DNA from: Chromatiales bacterium
Lineage (GTDB): Bacteria > Pseudomonadota > Gammaproteobacteria > UBA6429 > Thiohalophilaceae
Direction: 5' to 3'
Assembly: GCA_027001895.1 (NCBI GenBank)
Contig: JALTLP010000096.1
Coordinates: 1 to 22,781, forward strand
DNA length: 22,781 nt
The notes below the pieces were generated by a model that did no database searches, had not been told where the DNA came from, and worked only from the letters and a program-made list of their open reading frames with translations. The translations under genes were made by a program, and so were the position numbers. This document shows, piece after piece, positions 13,804-22,205 of this stretch. How positions within the stretch are numbered: position 1 is the stretch's first letter; each line of letters begins with the position of its first letter.

Positions 13804-15159
13804 TTATCCGGCTGACTGCAGAGCCGCCGCGTTGATTTGCAGCGGGCCTTCAACGGTGTTTACCGAGACCTGATTTCGGCCATTATCCTTGGAAAAATAC
13901 AGGGCTTTATCGGCCAGGCTAAGGAAACGGGTAAGGGGTTGGTTGGGGTGATCTTCGCTGCAACACATGCCAATACTGACGGTAATATCCACCCCGCCAG
14001 GCTTTAATTGCTCAATTTCAGCACGCAGGGTTTCGGCACGGCGTACGGCATTTTCGTAGTCTGCATCACGGAACAGGATACAGAATTCTTCACCACCAAA
14101 ACGCACCACCATACCGTCTTTATAACTGTCATCAAGTTTTACACCCAGATCGGCCAGAACATGGTCACCGGTAATATGGCCGAGACTGTCATTGATATGC
14201 TTGAAATGGTCGATATCAATAAGCATTCCCCAAACAGGCTCTTTGGCGGACTCTCGCAGATAGCCTTCGCCATTATCAAGCAGGTAGCGCTTACTGCGTA
14301 CGCCTGTGAGGCTGTCAGTAGCGGCGACCCAGCGCATGGTTTCGGCCTGCAATTTGAGCGCATTGTACTGGTGCTTAATCAGTAGTAGTGCACGTACCCG
14401 GGCAATCATGACTTGCTCAATAATCGGCTTGGTAACAAAGTCATTGCCACCGGCATGAAAAACCTCCACCTGGGTTTGTTCGTCGTCGGTGCTGGTTAGT
14501 ACCAGCACGGGCAGCTCCTGTTGCGAATGGTGCAGCTTGGCACGAATGGCGTGTAGCAGGTCGCCACCGGTCATTTTACCCATCAGGTAAAAGTCGGTAA
14601 TCACCAGGTCAAAGTCATTTTCGCCATCGGTGTCGTTGGCAATAAGAATGGTCAGGCCTTCTTCGGCGTTTGTAACGTGGGTAACTTTAAGCCCCTGTTT
14701 TTCAAGCATTTTAATAGTAACGGTGGCGGCAGTTTTGCTGTCTTCAACATATAGAATTTTGCCCACCAAACCGGAGTTTCGCTGCATAAAGGAACGGATA
14801 AAACTGCCAAAGGCTTTGTAGCCATCGGACTTGTCGAAGTAATCGGTGACCCCGGCTTCAAAACCTTCTCTTAACAGGCGGGTGTCAGCATCGCCGGACA
14901 CCACGATAACCGGGGTGTAGCTATGCTTATTGGAATTTCTTATCTGACGGCTCAGGCTGAGGCCATCCATATCGGGGAGCAGTAAAGCCGTGGTGACCAG
15001 GTCAAAGGGCTTTTCACTCATAAATTTTAAAGCCTGTTCAGCCGATTCGGCACTGACCACTTCGGTGTTGTTCAGTTCTTCATTGAGCATGCGTGTAAGC
15101 AGGGTGCGTGAGACGGATGAACCGTCAACCACCATGATTCTTTTCGTTTGGCTAGACAT
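13804..15159 (-). CDS. Response regulator with two receiver domains and a GGDEF output
   Basis: A 451-aa cytoplasmic protein, predicted diguanylate cyclase (2 GTP to c-di-GMP). REC1 (about 7-125) has VVDGS and K110, but the phospho-acceptor position is Ala (A58 in DLVTTALLLPDMDG), so it should not be phosphorylated. REC2 (about 134-255) looks functional: E139-D140, D189 (VITDF) and K244 (VTKP). The GGDEF domain (about 275-435) has DSLTG, a D-x-D-x-F-K run (314-320) and G355-G-E-E-F359, so it should be active. The inhibitory RxxD site upstream is absent (YKDG at 347-350). The PleD/WspR-like layout is known in general; the sensor kinase is not in the window. It has its own promoter and no clear ribosome site. 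It sits between ftsX and rpoH. Confidence 0.88.
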   Translation of the reverse strand: MSSQTKRIMVVDGSSVSRTLLTRMLNEELNNTEVVSAESAEQALKFMSEKPFDLVTTALLLPDMDGLSLSRQIRNSNKHSYTPVIVVSGDADTRLLREGFEAGVTDYFDKSDGYKAFGSFIRSFMQRNSGLVGKILYVEDSKTAATVTIKMLEKQGLKVTHVTNAEEGLTILIANDTDGENDFDLVITDFYLMGKMTGGDLLHAIRAKLHHSQQELPVLVLTSTDDEQTQVEVFHAGGNDFVTKPIIEQVMIARVRALLLIKHQYNALKLQAETMRWVAATDSLTGVRSKRYLLDNGEGYLRESAKEPVWGMLIDIDHFKHINDSLGHITGDHVLADLGVKLDDSYKDGMVVRFGGEEFCILFRDADYENAVRRAETLRAEIEQLKPGGVDITVSIGMCCSEDHPNQPLTRFLSLADKALYFSKDNGRNQVSVNTVEGPLQINAAALQSAG

Positions 15160-15200
15160 ATTACGACCGCGTTACTGAGGTGCCGGATAATTAATCAGGC

Positions 15201-15279
15201 TTAAGCTGGACTAACGCTTTGACTCCTTAGGTAAAATATTACTAATAATTATTATAAAGTAACAATAAGTCTAGCTTAA
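15201..15279. repeat. Inverted repeat flanking the GGDEF gene promoter
   Basis: TTAAGCTGGAC (15201-15211) and GTCTAGCTTAA (15269-15279) are inverted arms matching at 10 of 11 positions, 57 bases apart, on either side of the predicted promoter. Only one arm would be in the mRNA, so a protein-binding pair or chance is likelier than an RNA hairpin. Confidence 0.35.
15236..15265 (-). promoter_or_regulatory. Predicted promoter of the GGDEF regulator gene
   Basis: On the minus strand: TTGTTA (15265-15260), an 18-base spacer and TAATAT (15241-15236), with a leader of about 70 bases. The leader contains AAGGAG (15228-15223), but no start codon lies at a usable distance from it. Confidence 0.4.
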
Positions 15280-15287
15280 AAACAGGA

Positions 15288-16229
15288 TTATGTTGGTTCA
15301 ATTTCGCGCAAATGTCGTTCGACGGCCAGCCACGAGCCTGCCAGCCCCAGTAAAATGCTGCCGCCAAGTAACCACAGAGTGCTGTTGAAATCGATGATTT
15401 GCATTGAAAACTCGCTTTCGTATGACTGGGTGAGTGCCTCGATTGGTCCACTGAGTAGCAATAAAGAGCTGATAACAAGAAACAGCGCGATTAAGCCACC
15501 AAACAGGCCATACCAGAAGCCGGTATACAAAAAGGGTCGCCGGATAAAGCGGTCGGTGCCACCGATAAGCTTGATAATAACAATTTCATCGCGGCGGTTT
15601 TGTATTGCCAGCCGGATGGTATTGCCCACCACGAGCAGGACCGCCAGTGCGAGCAGCCCGGACAAAATAATGACACCACGGCGGATAATATCCATAATCG
15701 AGTAAAGCCGCTTTATCCATTGCATATCCAATTGGGCAATATCGACATAAGGTTTTGCCTGCAACTGTTCAACAAGCAATTCGGTTGCGCGGCTATTTGA
15801 AATGGCTCCACCGGCCTGCGATATTGATGGCTGTACCACGATAACGGCGGGTAGCGGGTTTTTTTCCAGCGCTTTTAAGGCATCGCCAAAGCCGGACAGC
15901 CGTTTGAACTCGGCTAATGCCTGCTGGCGTGATACGTACTGGACATTATTAATTTGTGGCATGGCCTTTAGTTGTGTTATTAACTGTTGCGCCTGAGTGT
16001 CGCTGGTGGATTTTTTAAGGAACAGTGAAATTTGTGCAGCGCTGTCGATGTCGCCGCTAATGGTTTGCATGTTTTTTAAAATAATATGCAGGCCGGTGGG
16101 TAATGCCAGCGCAATACCGATAACCGCCGATGTCATAAGCATCGAAAACGGGCTGCGCATTAGCTGGCCCAGGCTGTAAAAGAATACCTGTAGGTGGCGC
16201 AATAAATAGGTTTGCATCCAGTTTATCAT
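15288..16229 (-). CDS. ftsX: Cell division protein FtsX
   Basis: The membrane partner of FtsE. The FtsEX complex couples ATP use in the cytoplasm to activation of peptidoglycan hydrolases at the septum. At 313 aa it has normal length for gammaproteobacteria. Four membrane helices (about 30-50, 185-205, 236-258, 285-303) and a large periplasmic loop between the first two (about 52-180) give the standard FtsX topology. The conserved stretch NRRDEIVIIKLIGGTDRFIRRPFLY (211-235) follows helix 2. The start overlaps the ftsE stop by four bases. It lies 128 bases before the GGDEF gene. Confidence 0.95.
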   Translation of the reverse strand: MINWMQTYLLRHLQVFFYSLGQLMRSPFSMLMTSAVIGIALALPTGLHIILKNMQTISGDIDSAAQISLFLKKSTSDTQAQQLITQLKAMPQINNVQYVSRQQALAEFKRLSGFGDALKALEKNPLPAVIVVQPSISQAGGAISNSRATELLVEQLQAKPYVDIAQLDMQWIKRLYSIMDIIRRGVIILSGLLALAVLLVVGNTIRLAIQNRRDEIVIIKLIGGTDRFIRRPFLYTGFWYGLFGGLIALFLVISSLLLLSGPIEALTQSYESEFSMQIIDFNSTLWLLGGSILLGLAGSWLAVERHLREIEPT

Positions 16230-16903
16230 GGTTGCGCGACCACGGCCGAGTCATGACTAAGTCGGGCATTTTTTAAGGTTAAGATACGGTAGGGCAGGTG
16301 GTTAATCAGGTCGATATCATGGCTGGCAATTAATACCGTTACACCGACCTGTGAAAACTGTTCAAAAATACTCATAATTTCGCGCGACAGTTCCGGGTCG
16401 AGGTTACCGGTCGGCTCATCGGCCAGCAGTAACGCTGGCTTGTTCACAACTGCACGGGCAATGCCAACCCGTTGTTGCTCGCCACCGGAGAGGGTAATCG
16501 GGTAGGCGCGTTCTTTACTCAGCAAGCCCACCATGTCGAGCGAGGCGCGTACCTTTTTGCCAATCTCGTTATGCGACAAACCGCTGATGACCAGTGGCAA
16601 AGCAACATTATCGAATACGGTGCGGTCGAACAGCAGTTGGTGATCCTGGAATATCATGCCAACGTTGCGACGATGAAAAGGTATTTTACGCCGTGATATT
16701 TTTGCCAGGTTCTGGCCGTTAACAATGACCTGGCCACGGCTGGCGCGCTCGATAAGCGCAATTAATTTTAACAGGGTACTTTTACCGGCACCGGAATGGC
16801 CGGTTAAAAAAGCCATTTCACCGGGGCTCATATGGAAGTTAATGTCCTGCAAGGCATCAAAACCACCGGGGTAACGCTTGGATGCATGGCTAAATCTTAT
16901 CAT
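16226..16903 (-). CDS. ftsE: Cell division ATP-binding protein FtsE
   Basis: The ABC-type ATPase that drives FtsX. At 225 aa it has normal length. The N-terminus MIRFSHASKRYPGG is family-typical. It has Walker A G35-HSGAGKS42, Q-loop Gln in IFQDHQLL (85-91), signature LSGGEQQ (138-144), Walker B LLLADEP (158-164) with the following TGNLD, and the switch histidine in IASHD. All catalytic elements are intact. It overlaps ftsX by four bases (ATGA) and lies 20 bases after ftsY, so the three genes should be co-transcribed. Confidence 0.96.
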   Translation of the reverse strand: MIRFSHASKRYPGGFDALQDINFHMSPGEMAFLTGHSGAGKSTLLKLIALIERASRGQVIVNGQNLAKISRRKIPFHRRNVGMIFQDHQLLFDRTVFDNVALPLVISGLSHNEIGKKVRASLDMVGLLSKERAYPITLSGGEQQRVGIARAVVNKPALLLADEPTGNLDPELSREIMSIFEQFSQVGVTVLIASHDIDLINHLPYRILTLKNARLSHDSAVVAQP

Positions 16904-16923
16904 TATTATACCAGCCGGTTTTT

Positions 16924-17907
16924 TTAAGTATCGTTTTGTGTGTCGTCAAACAATGCGGCAATAAAATCATCGGCATCGAAAGGCCGTAAGTCTTCGATGC
17001 CTTCACCCACGCCGATAAAGCGTATCGGTAGTTTTAGTTTTTGCGCTATCGAAAAGATAACGCCACCTTTTGCGGTACCATCGAGCTTGGTCAGGCATAG
17101 CCCGCTTAGTTCAACCGCCTGATTAAATTGCTCGGCCTGGGTCAGTGCATTTTGTCCGGTACCGGCATCCACCACCAGCAGGGTTTCGTGTGGTGCTTCA
17201 GGGTCAATTTTTTTCAATACACGGATAACTTTTTTTAACTCGTCCATCAGGTGTGACTGGGTGTGCAAGCGGCCGGCCGTATCGGCAATTAGTACGTCGA
17301 TGTTTCGTGCTTTGGCAGACTCGAAAGCATCGAAGATAACCGAGGCACTGTCTGCGCCCTGTGCTTGTGCAACAACAGGTATATCGTTGCGTTCTCCCCA
17401 GGTTTGTAATTGTTCGACGGCTGCCGCACGGAAGGTATCCCCGGCGGCCAGCATGACGGACTTACCCGCCTTTTGTAAATGTTTGGCGAGCTTGCCGATG
17501 GTGGTTGTTTTACCCACACCGTTAACACCTACCATTAGAATAACAAACGGTTTAGTGTTGTCATCAATGGTTAAAGCATTGTCACAGGGTTGCAAAATAG
17601 CTGCCATGTTTTCTTTTAGTGCAGTGTTAAGGGCTTCGCTGTCTTTGAGTTCCTTGCGCGACAATCGTTGTTGCAGGTCATCAACAATTTGGCGAGTGGC
17701 ATTAATGCCGATATCGGCCATTATTAAGGTGTCTTCAATTTCTTCAAGTAAATCTGCATCGATGGTTTTGCCCTGAAACAGGCTACTAAGGTTGCCGGTC
17801 AGGCCCTGGCGGGTGCGGGACAGACCCTGCTTTAAACGGCCAAATAAACCTTGCGTATTGTCAGTTGATTTTTCTGATTTGCTTTTTGATTTTTTGAAAC
17901 TAAACAT
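16924..17907 (-). CDS. ftsY: Signal recognition particle receptor FtsY
   Basis: The SRP receptor GTPase that docks ribosome-SRP complexes at the inner membrane. It has 327 aa. The acidic A domain of E. coli FtsY is almost absent; only a short Lys/Ser-rich leader (1-18) precedes the amphipathic GLFGRLKQGLSRTRQGL segment (20-36), which is the essential lipid-binding helix in the family. The NG domain has GVNGVGKT (127-134), DTFRAAA (157-163), DTAGR (209-213) and TKLDGTAKGG (273-282). It is first in the ftsY-ftsE-ftsX unit. The divergent neighbour is an M16 peptidase gene, with 110 bases between them. Confidence 0.96.
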   Translation of the reverse strand: MFSFKKSKSKSEKSTDNTQGLFGRLKQGLSRTRQGLTGNLSSLFQGKTIDADLLEEIEDTLIMADIGINATRQIVDDLQQRLSRKELKDSEALNTALKENMAAILQPCDNALTIDDNTKPFVILMVGVNGVGKTTTIGKLAKHLQKAGKSVMLAAGDTFRAAAVEQLQTWGERNDIPVVAQAQGADSASVIFDAFESAKARNIDVLIADTAGRLHTQSHLMDELKKVIRVLKKIDPEAPHETLLVVDAGTGQNALTQAEQFNQAVELSGLCLTKLDGTAKGGVIFSIAQKLKLPIRFIGVGEGIEDLRPFDADDFIAALFDDTQNDT

Positions 17908-17931
17908 TGTTTATCAAGTCGTAGTATGATG

Positions 17932-17960
17932 TTGTTATATAATGATACGAAGGTTACTAT
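17932..17960 (+). promoter_or_regulatory. Predicted promoter of the M16 peptidase operon
   Basis: TTGTTA (17932-17937), a 17-base spacer and TACTAT (17955-17960), giving a leader of about 50 bases with AAAGGA before the ATG at 18018. The 110-base gap must also hold the divergent ftsY promoter, which I could not place with confidence. Confidence 0.45.
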
Positions 17961-18017
17961 CCTATCAAATCAGGCGACTTGTCGTTAGCCCAAATAAGTG
18001 CAATTTAAAGGATTTGT

Positions 18018-19364
18018 ATGAAAAAAATAATTTTAATACCGGTTATATTTATGCTTTCTGTGAGTCTGGTAAATTCTGCCGAGCCAGACAAAACCGCACA
18101 AACCGGGGTATTTGAAGCCAGGCTGGATAACGGTTTAAAGGTTCTTGTAAAAGAGGATCATCGTGCTCCTACGGTGGTTGCACAAATATGGTATAAGGTT
18201 GGCAGCAGTTATGAGTTTGGTGGTACAACCGGTTTGTCGCATGTACTCGAACACATGATGTTTAAAGGTACAAAAAAACTTGGACCGGGTAAGTTTTCAA
18301 ATATCATTGCTGAAAACGGTGGCAGGGAAAATGCTTTTACTGGTAAAGACTATACGGCCTATTTTCAGCAGCTTGAAAAGAGCCGTTTACCAATCAGTTT
18401 TGAACTTGAAGCAGATCGGATGCGTAATCTGACTTTACCCGAAGATGAATTTAAAAAAGAAGTTGCCGTAGTGATGGAAGAACGGCGCATGCGCACCGAA
18501 GACAAACCCCGCTCACTGACCTATGAGCAGTTTAATGCAACGGCCTTTATCAGTAGCCCTTATCGAACCCCGGTTATTGGCTGGATGAATGATCTTAAAA
18601 ATATGAAGGTCGCTGATTTAAAACCGTGGTATCAAAAATGGTATGCGCCAAACAATGCCACACTTGTGGTTGTCGGTGATGTTGAACCGGCCAAAGTGGT
18701 TGAGCTTGCTAAAAAATATTACGGGCCACTAAAGCCCAGCGATAATATTCCTGAGCTTAAGCCACGTAAAGAAGCGCCACAGTTTGGTGAACGTCGGATT
18801 ACAGTGAAAGTACCGGCAAAACTCCCCTATTTAATTATTGGTTATAAAGTTCCTTCTTTAAAAACAGCTAAAGATGACTGGGAGCCTTATGCACTTGAGG
18901 TGCTGGCAGGTATTTTAAGCGGTGGTGACAGCGCAAGGTTAGCAAAGCAACTGGTTCGTAAACAGAAAGTTGCCGCCAGTGCAGATGCCGGCTATGACCT
19001 GATTGCACGGCAGTCTGGTTTGTTTGTTTTTGATGCTATCCCGGCAGCTAAATTTTCTGTGAGTGATGTAGAAAAAGCACTCTATGCACAGATTGAAAGT
19101 CTTAAACAAACGCCAGTAACCGAGAAAGAATTAAAACGAATCAAGGCACAGGTGGTTGCCGGTAATGTTTATGAAAAAGATTCAATCTTTTATCAGGCAA
19201 TGATACTTGGCCAGCTTGAAACAGTGGGGCTGCCCTGGTCTAAGGCAAACGAATATGTTGATAAAATTCGTGCAGTGACAGCCGAACAGGTTCAGCAGGT
19301 AGCAAAAAAATATTTTGTAGACACCTATAAAACAGTTGCGGTGTTAGAGCCACTAAAAAAATAA
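18018..19364 (+). CDS. M16 family zinc metallopeptidase, catalytic member
   Basis: A 448-aa predicted periplasmic peptidase of the pitrilysin/M16B family. An N-terminal signal peptide (about 1-20, cleaved near VNS-A) is followed by two M16 domains. The first has the inverted zinc motif H75-V-L-E78-H79 in GLSHVLEHMMFKGT, and the downstream glutamate pair in VVMEERRMRTED (E153/E154) that provides the third ligand. The second domain has SGGDSARLAKQLV (about 294-306) but lacks the RGLAYS-type substrate-binding motif. The next gene encodes the reverse: no zinc site, but RGLAYS. The two probably form a heterodimer like mitochondrial processing peptidase. Substrate unknown. Confidence 0.93.
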   Translation: MKKIILIPVIFMLSVSLVNSAEPDKTAQTGVFEARLDNGLKVLVKEDHRAPTVVAQIWYKVGSSYEFGGTTGLSHVLEHMMFKGTKKLGPGKFSNIIAENGGRENAFTGKDYTAYFQQLEKSRLPISFELEADRMRNLTLPEDEFKKEVAVVMEERRMRTEDKPRSLTYEQFNATAFISSPYRTPVIGWMNDLKNMKVADLKPWYQKWYAPNNATLVVVGDVEPAKVVELAKKYYGPLKPSDNIPELKPRKEAPQFGERRITVKVPAKLPYLIIGYKVPSLKTAKDDWEPYALEVLAGILSGGDSARLAKQLVRKQKVAASADAGYDLIARQSGLFVFDAIPAAKFSVSDVEKALYAQIESLKQTPVTEKELKRIKAQVVAGNVYEKDSIFYQAMILGQLETVGLPWSKANEYVDKIRAVTAEQVQQVAKKYFVDTYKTVAVLEPLKK

Positions 19365-19393
19365 TTAACTAAAGTTTATTCAGGAATAAAATA

Positions 19394-20743
19394 ATGTCGT
19401 TACGAAACAGCGTAGTATTTTTATTTATTGGTTTGTTGGCCGTGTCATGCAGCAAGTCTGATAATGATGAAACAGTCATACAAAGCAGCAAGGGCGAAGG
19501 CGTTAAAATACAAACATGGAAATCCTCAAAAGGTGCAAAGGTGATGTTTGTACATGCACCACAATTACCAATGATAGATATTCGTCTGGTATTTAATGCC
19601 GGCAGTGCACGTGATGCGGCGCAACCGGGTATTGCCAGACTTACCAATAACATGTTAACCAAAAGTGCCGGGCAGTGGAGCACCGACCAGATTGCAGAAC
19701 GCTTTGAAGAAGTGGGTGCCAATTTCTCAACATCGGCTTTACGTGATATGGCGATTGTCAGCCTGCGTAGCCTGACGGACAAGGCCTTACTTGACCAGGC
19801 AGTGAATACTTTTAAAGTGGTTGTATCGAAACCAATGTTTAAGCCGGACGAAGTTAAGCATGAAAAGTCACAGCAATTAATTTCTATCCAGAACCAGCTT
19901 CAGTCACCGGGTAGCATAGCCAGTAAATTATTTTATAAAGCAATTTATAAAAATCATCCTTATTCTCAGCCGAGTATCGGAACCACCGAGTCAGTCAAAC
20001 AGATAAGCATTGATGATCTGAAAAAATTTCACAGGCAGTATTATGTATCTGCAAACCTGACCATTGCGATTGTGGGCAATGTTACCCAGAAACAGGCTGA
20101 GACTCTGGCTGAAGAACTGACAGCCGGACTACCTGAAGGTAAGGCTGCTGCAAAACTGCCGGCTGTTGTTCTGCCTGAAAAAGCACGGACAATACATAAA
20201 GACTATGCGGCTACACAAACCCATGTGCTGGTTGGCCAGCCGGGCATGAAACGAGGCGACAAAGATTATTTCAGTTTATACGTTGGCAATCATGTTCTGG
20301 GTGGCAGTGGGTTTGGTTCCAGAATTATGCAGGAAATAAGAGAAAAACGGGGTCTGGCGTACAGCAGCTACAGTTACTTCTCGCCCATGCAGGTTGAAGG
20401 GCCTTTTATAATGGGTTTGCAAACCAAAAATAAAAGCAAGGACGAAGCCTTAAAGGTTTTAAATGAACTGCTACTTAAATTTATTAACGAAGGTCCGACA
20501 GCCGAAGAGCTGACACATTCAAAGAAAAACATAACCGGTGGTTTCCCGTTGCGTATTGATAGTAACAAGGATATTACCGAGTATCTGGCAGTGATTGGTT
20601 TTTATAATCTGCCGCTGGATTATTTGAATACCTTTAATGATAAAGTAAATGCAGTAACAATCGAGATGATTAAAGATGCCTTTAAGCGACGTATTCACCC
20701 GGACAAGCTTGTTACAGTAACTGTAGGCGGTAAAGCCGAATAA
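19394..20743 (+). CDS. M16 family non-catalytic partner, probable lipoprotein
   Basis: A 449-aa protein starting with a signal sequence and the lipobox-like LLAVSC (cysteine near residue 19), so it is probably lipid-anchored in the periplasm. In the first M16 domain the HxxEH zinc motif is replaced (GIARLTNNML, about 79-88), so it cannot bind zinc the normal way. The second domain has the substrate-binding signature GGSGFGSRIMQEIREKRGLAYS (about 301-322), which the upstream catalytic gene lacks. The ribosome site CAGGA is nine bases before the ATG. It lies 29 bases after its partner and three bases before rsmD. The pair is probably one enzyme split over two subunits. Confidence 0.92.
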   Translation: MSLRNSVVFLFIGLLAVSCSKSDNDETVIQSSKGEGVKIQTWKSSKGAKVMFVHAPQLPMIDIRLVFNAGSARDAAQPGIARLTNNMLTKSAGQWSTDQIAERFEEVGANFSTSALRDMAIVSLRSLTDKALLDQAVNTFKVVVSKPMFKPDEVKHEKSQQLISIQNQLQSPGSIASKLFYKAIYKNHPYSQPSIGTTESVKQISIDDLKKFHRQYYVSANLTIAIVGNVTQKQAETLAEELTAGLPEGKAAAKLPAVVLPEKARTIHKDYAATQTHVLVGQPGMKRGDKDYFSLYVGNHVLGGSGFGSRIMQEIREKRGLAYSSYSYFSPMQVEGPFIMGLQTKNKSKDEALKVLNELLLKFINEGPTAEELTHSKKNITGGFPLRIDSNKDITEYLAVIGFYNLPLDYLNTFNDKVNAVTIEMIKDAFKRRIHPDKLVTVTVGGKAE

Positions 20744-20746
20744 CTT

Positions 20747-21319
20747 ATGCCCGGCGCAGGACATAATACCTTAAGAATTATTGGTGGGCAGTGGCGTGGG
20801 CGTAAACTGCAATTTCCGAAAGTGGGAGCTATTCGACCAACGCCGGACAGGGTCAGAGAAACATTATTTAACTGGCTGGCGCCGGTTATTCGCGGTGCCA
20901 ATTGTCTTGACTTGTTCGCTGGCAGCGGTGCACTTGGTTTTGAAGCCTTGTCTCGTGGTGCGGCATCGGTTGTTATGTGTGACAGCAATGCAAAGATTAT
21001 AAAAGTATTAAAACAGCATGCTGAGTTATTAAAAACCGATAATGCAGATTTGATACAAACCGATGCCTGTGGTTTTGTTGAGCGAAACGATAAAAAATTT
21101 GATCTGGTATTTTTAGACCCGCCATTTAATTCGAATTTGCTGGAAAGCTGTATCAATTTAATCGCTGAAAAAAATTGCCTTGCTGAGGATGCTATGATCT
21201 ATGTCGAAGCGGGTTCAAAAACTGAATTACCAACTGCTCCTCAGAACTGGCAGTTGCACAGAAATAAAAAAGCCGGTGATGTGGCCTATTATTTATTTAC
21301 GACAGGCGAGATCAACTGA
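20747..21319 (+). CDS. rsmD: 16S rRNA (guanine-966-N2)-methyltransferase RsmD
   Basis: A SAM-dependent methyltransferase that makes m2G966 in 16S rRNA. It has 190 aa, the usual length. The N-terminal motif RIIGGQWRGRKL (10-21) and RPTPDRVRETLFNWL (30-44) are RsmD signatures. The SAM-binding motif is LDLFAGSGALG (54-64) and the catalytic motif is DPPF (124-127). It begins three bases after the M16 gene, probably co-transcribed and translated by re-initiation. The following coaD is a common neighbour in proteobacteria. Confidence 0.95.
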   Translation: MPGAGHNTLRIIGGQWRGRKLQFPKVGAIRPTPDRVRETLFNWLAPVIRGANCLDLFAGSGALGFEALSRGAASVVMCDSNAKIIKVLKQHAELLKTDNADLIQTDACGFVERNDKKFDLVFLDPPFNSNLLESCINLIAEKNCLAEDAMIYVEAGSKTELPTAPQNWQLHRNKKAGDVAYYLFTTGEIN

Positions 21320-21342
21320 GCCTGGTATTGTATAATTCATTT

Positions 21343-21822
21343 ATGGAAAAAATTGCAATCTATCCCGGTACATTTGACCCGATCACCAATGGTCATACCG
21401 ACCTTATTGAACGTGCTACCCACCTGTTCGACAAGGTCATCGTTGCTGTGGCTAAAGCCACCAGTAAATCACCGGTATTTAACCTCGAAGAACGGGTTGC
21501 CCTTGCAACCGAGGTGCTTGAGCGTGTTGAAAATGTTGAAGTTTGTGGCTTCGATATTTTGCTGGTTGATTTTATGCAGCAGAAAAATGCCAGTGTTATC
21601 CTGCGGGGGTTGCGCGCGGTGTCTGATTTTGAGTATGAATTCCAGCTTGCCAGTATGAATCGTCACTTAAGTGACAAGATTGAAACTGTTTTTCTGACAC
21701 CGGCTGAACAATATACTTTTATATCCTCCAGTCTGGTGCGTGAAATTGCGCGTTTAGGCGGTGATGTATCGCAGTTTGTCAGCCCTAAAGTTGTGGCTGC
21801 TTTAAAGGCTCATTTAGGTTAA
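21343..21822 (+). CDS. coaD: Phosphopantetheine adenylyltransferase
   Basis: The penultimate enzyme of coenzyme A synthesis: 4'-phosphopantetheine plus ATP gives dephospho-CoA. I start it at ATG 21343 (159 aa, the normal length), not the TTG at 21328, because the family begins directly at the first strand, M-x-K-I-A-I-Y-P-G-T-F-D. Motifs: GTFDPITNGH (9-18) with the nucleotidyl-transferase T-x-G-H site, RGLR (88-91) and ISSSLVR (127-133). No ribosome site is visible. TATAAT occurs six bases before the ATG, which could be chance. It follows rsmD by 23 bases. Confidence 0.96.
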   Translation: MEKIAIYPGTFDPITNGHTDLIERATHLFDKVIVAVAKATSKSPVFNLEERVALATEVLERVENVEVCGFDILLVDFMQQKNASVILRGLRAVSDFEYEFQLASMNRHLSDKIETVFLTPAEQYTFISSSLVREIARLGGDVSQFVSPKVVAALKAHLG

Positions 21823-21878
21823 AATGCATTTCGATTAACCCTTCTTATTATTTATAGTATTAATTCCCAAGAGATTTC

Positions 21879-22130
21879 ATGGCTTTATTTATTACAGATG
21901 AATGCATAAACTGCGATGTATGCGAACCGGAATGTCCGAATGGTGCGATTTCACAAGGTGAAGAAATTTATGATATTGAACCTGATTTGTGTACCGAGTG
22001 TGTCGGCCACTTTGCTGAGTCGCAATGTATAGAAGTTTGCCCGGTAGACTGTATTCTTATTGATCCGAACAGAAAAGAAACACAGGACGAATTAATGGCA
22101 AAGTACAAAGTACTTGTTGGCAAAGCCTGA
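21879..22130 (+). CDS. YfhL-type 2[4Fe-4S] ferredoxin
   Basis: An 83-aa low-potential electron carrier. Cluster-binding cysteines: C9, C12, C15 and C19-Pro for the first, C38, C41, C50 and C54-Pro for the second, with a further Cys at 58. The eight-residue insertion between C41 and C50 and the helical C-terminal extension (about 65-83) mark the Allochromatium-type ferredoxins (YfhL, or Fdx1 in Pseudomonas), which have very negative potentials. AAGAGA precedes the ATG. The coaD-ferredoxin-ggt order matches the one I know from Pseudomonas. Its redox partner is not evident here. Confidence 0.94.
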   Translation: MALFITDECINCDVCEPECPNGAISQGEEIYDIEPDLCTECVGHFAESQCIEVCPVDCILIDPNRKETQDELMAKYKVLVGKA

Positions 22131-22205
22131 TCGTTTTGCCATAGCACTGCTCTGACCGAAATATTTCAACGAAATCAGCAAACAATACGGCAGGTTTATT
22201 ATTTT

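Noticed and set aside
15160..15235. c-di-GMP riboswitch in the leader of the GGDEF gene
   Set aside because: The leader is only about 70 bases and I see none of the conserved GEMM core sequences.
21328..21345. Leaderless coaD transcript from TATAAT at 21331-21336, or TTG start at 21328
   Set aside because: No -35 at a proper distance, and coaD proteins begin at the ATG at 21343; the TATAAT may be chance in AT-rich DNA.
22118..22141. Hairpin TGGCAAA...TTTGCCA at the end of the ferredoxin gene as a terminator
   Set aside because: Only seven base pairs, a ten-base loop and no T-run after it; not convincing as a terminator.
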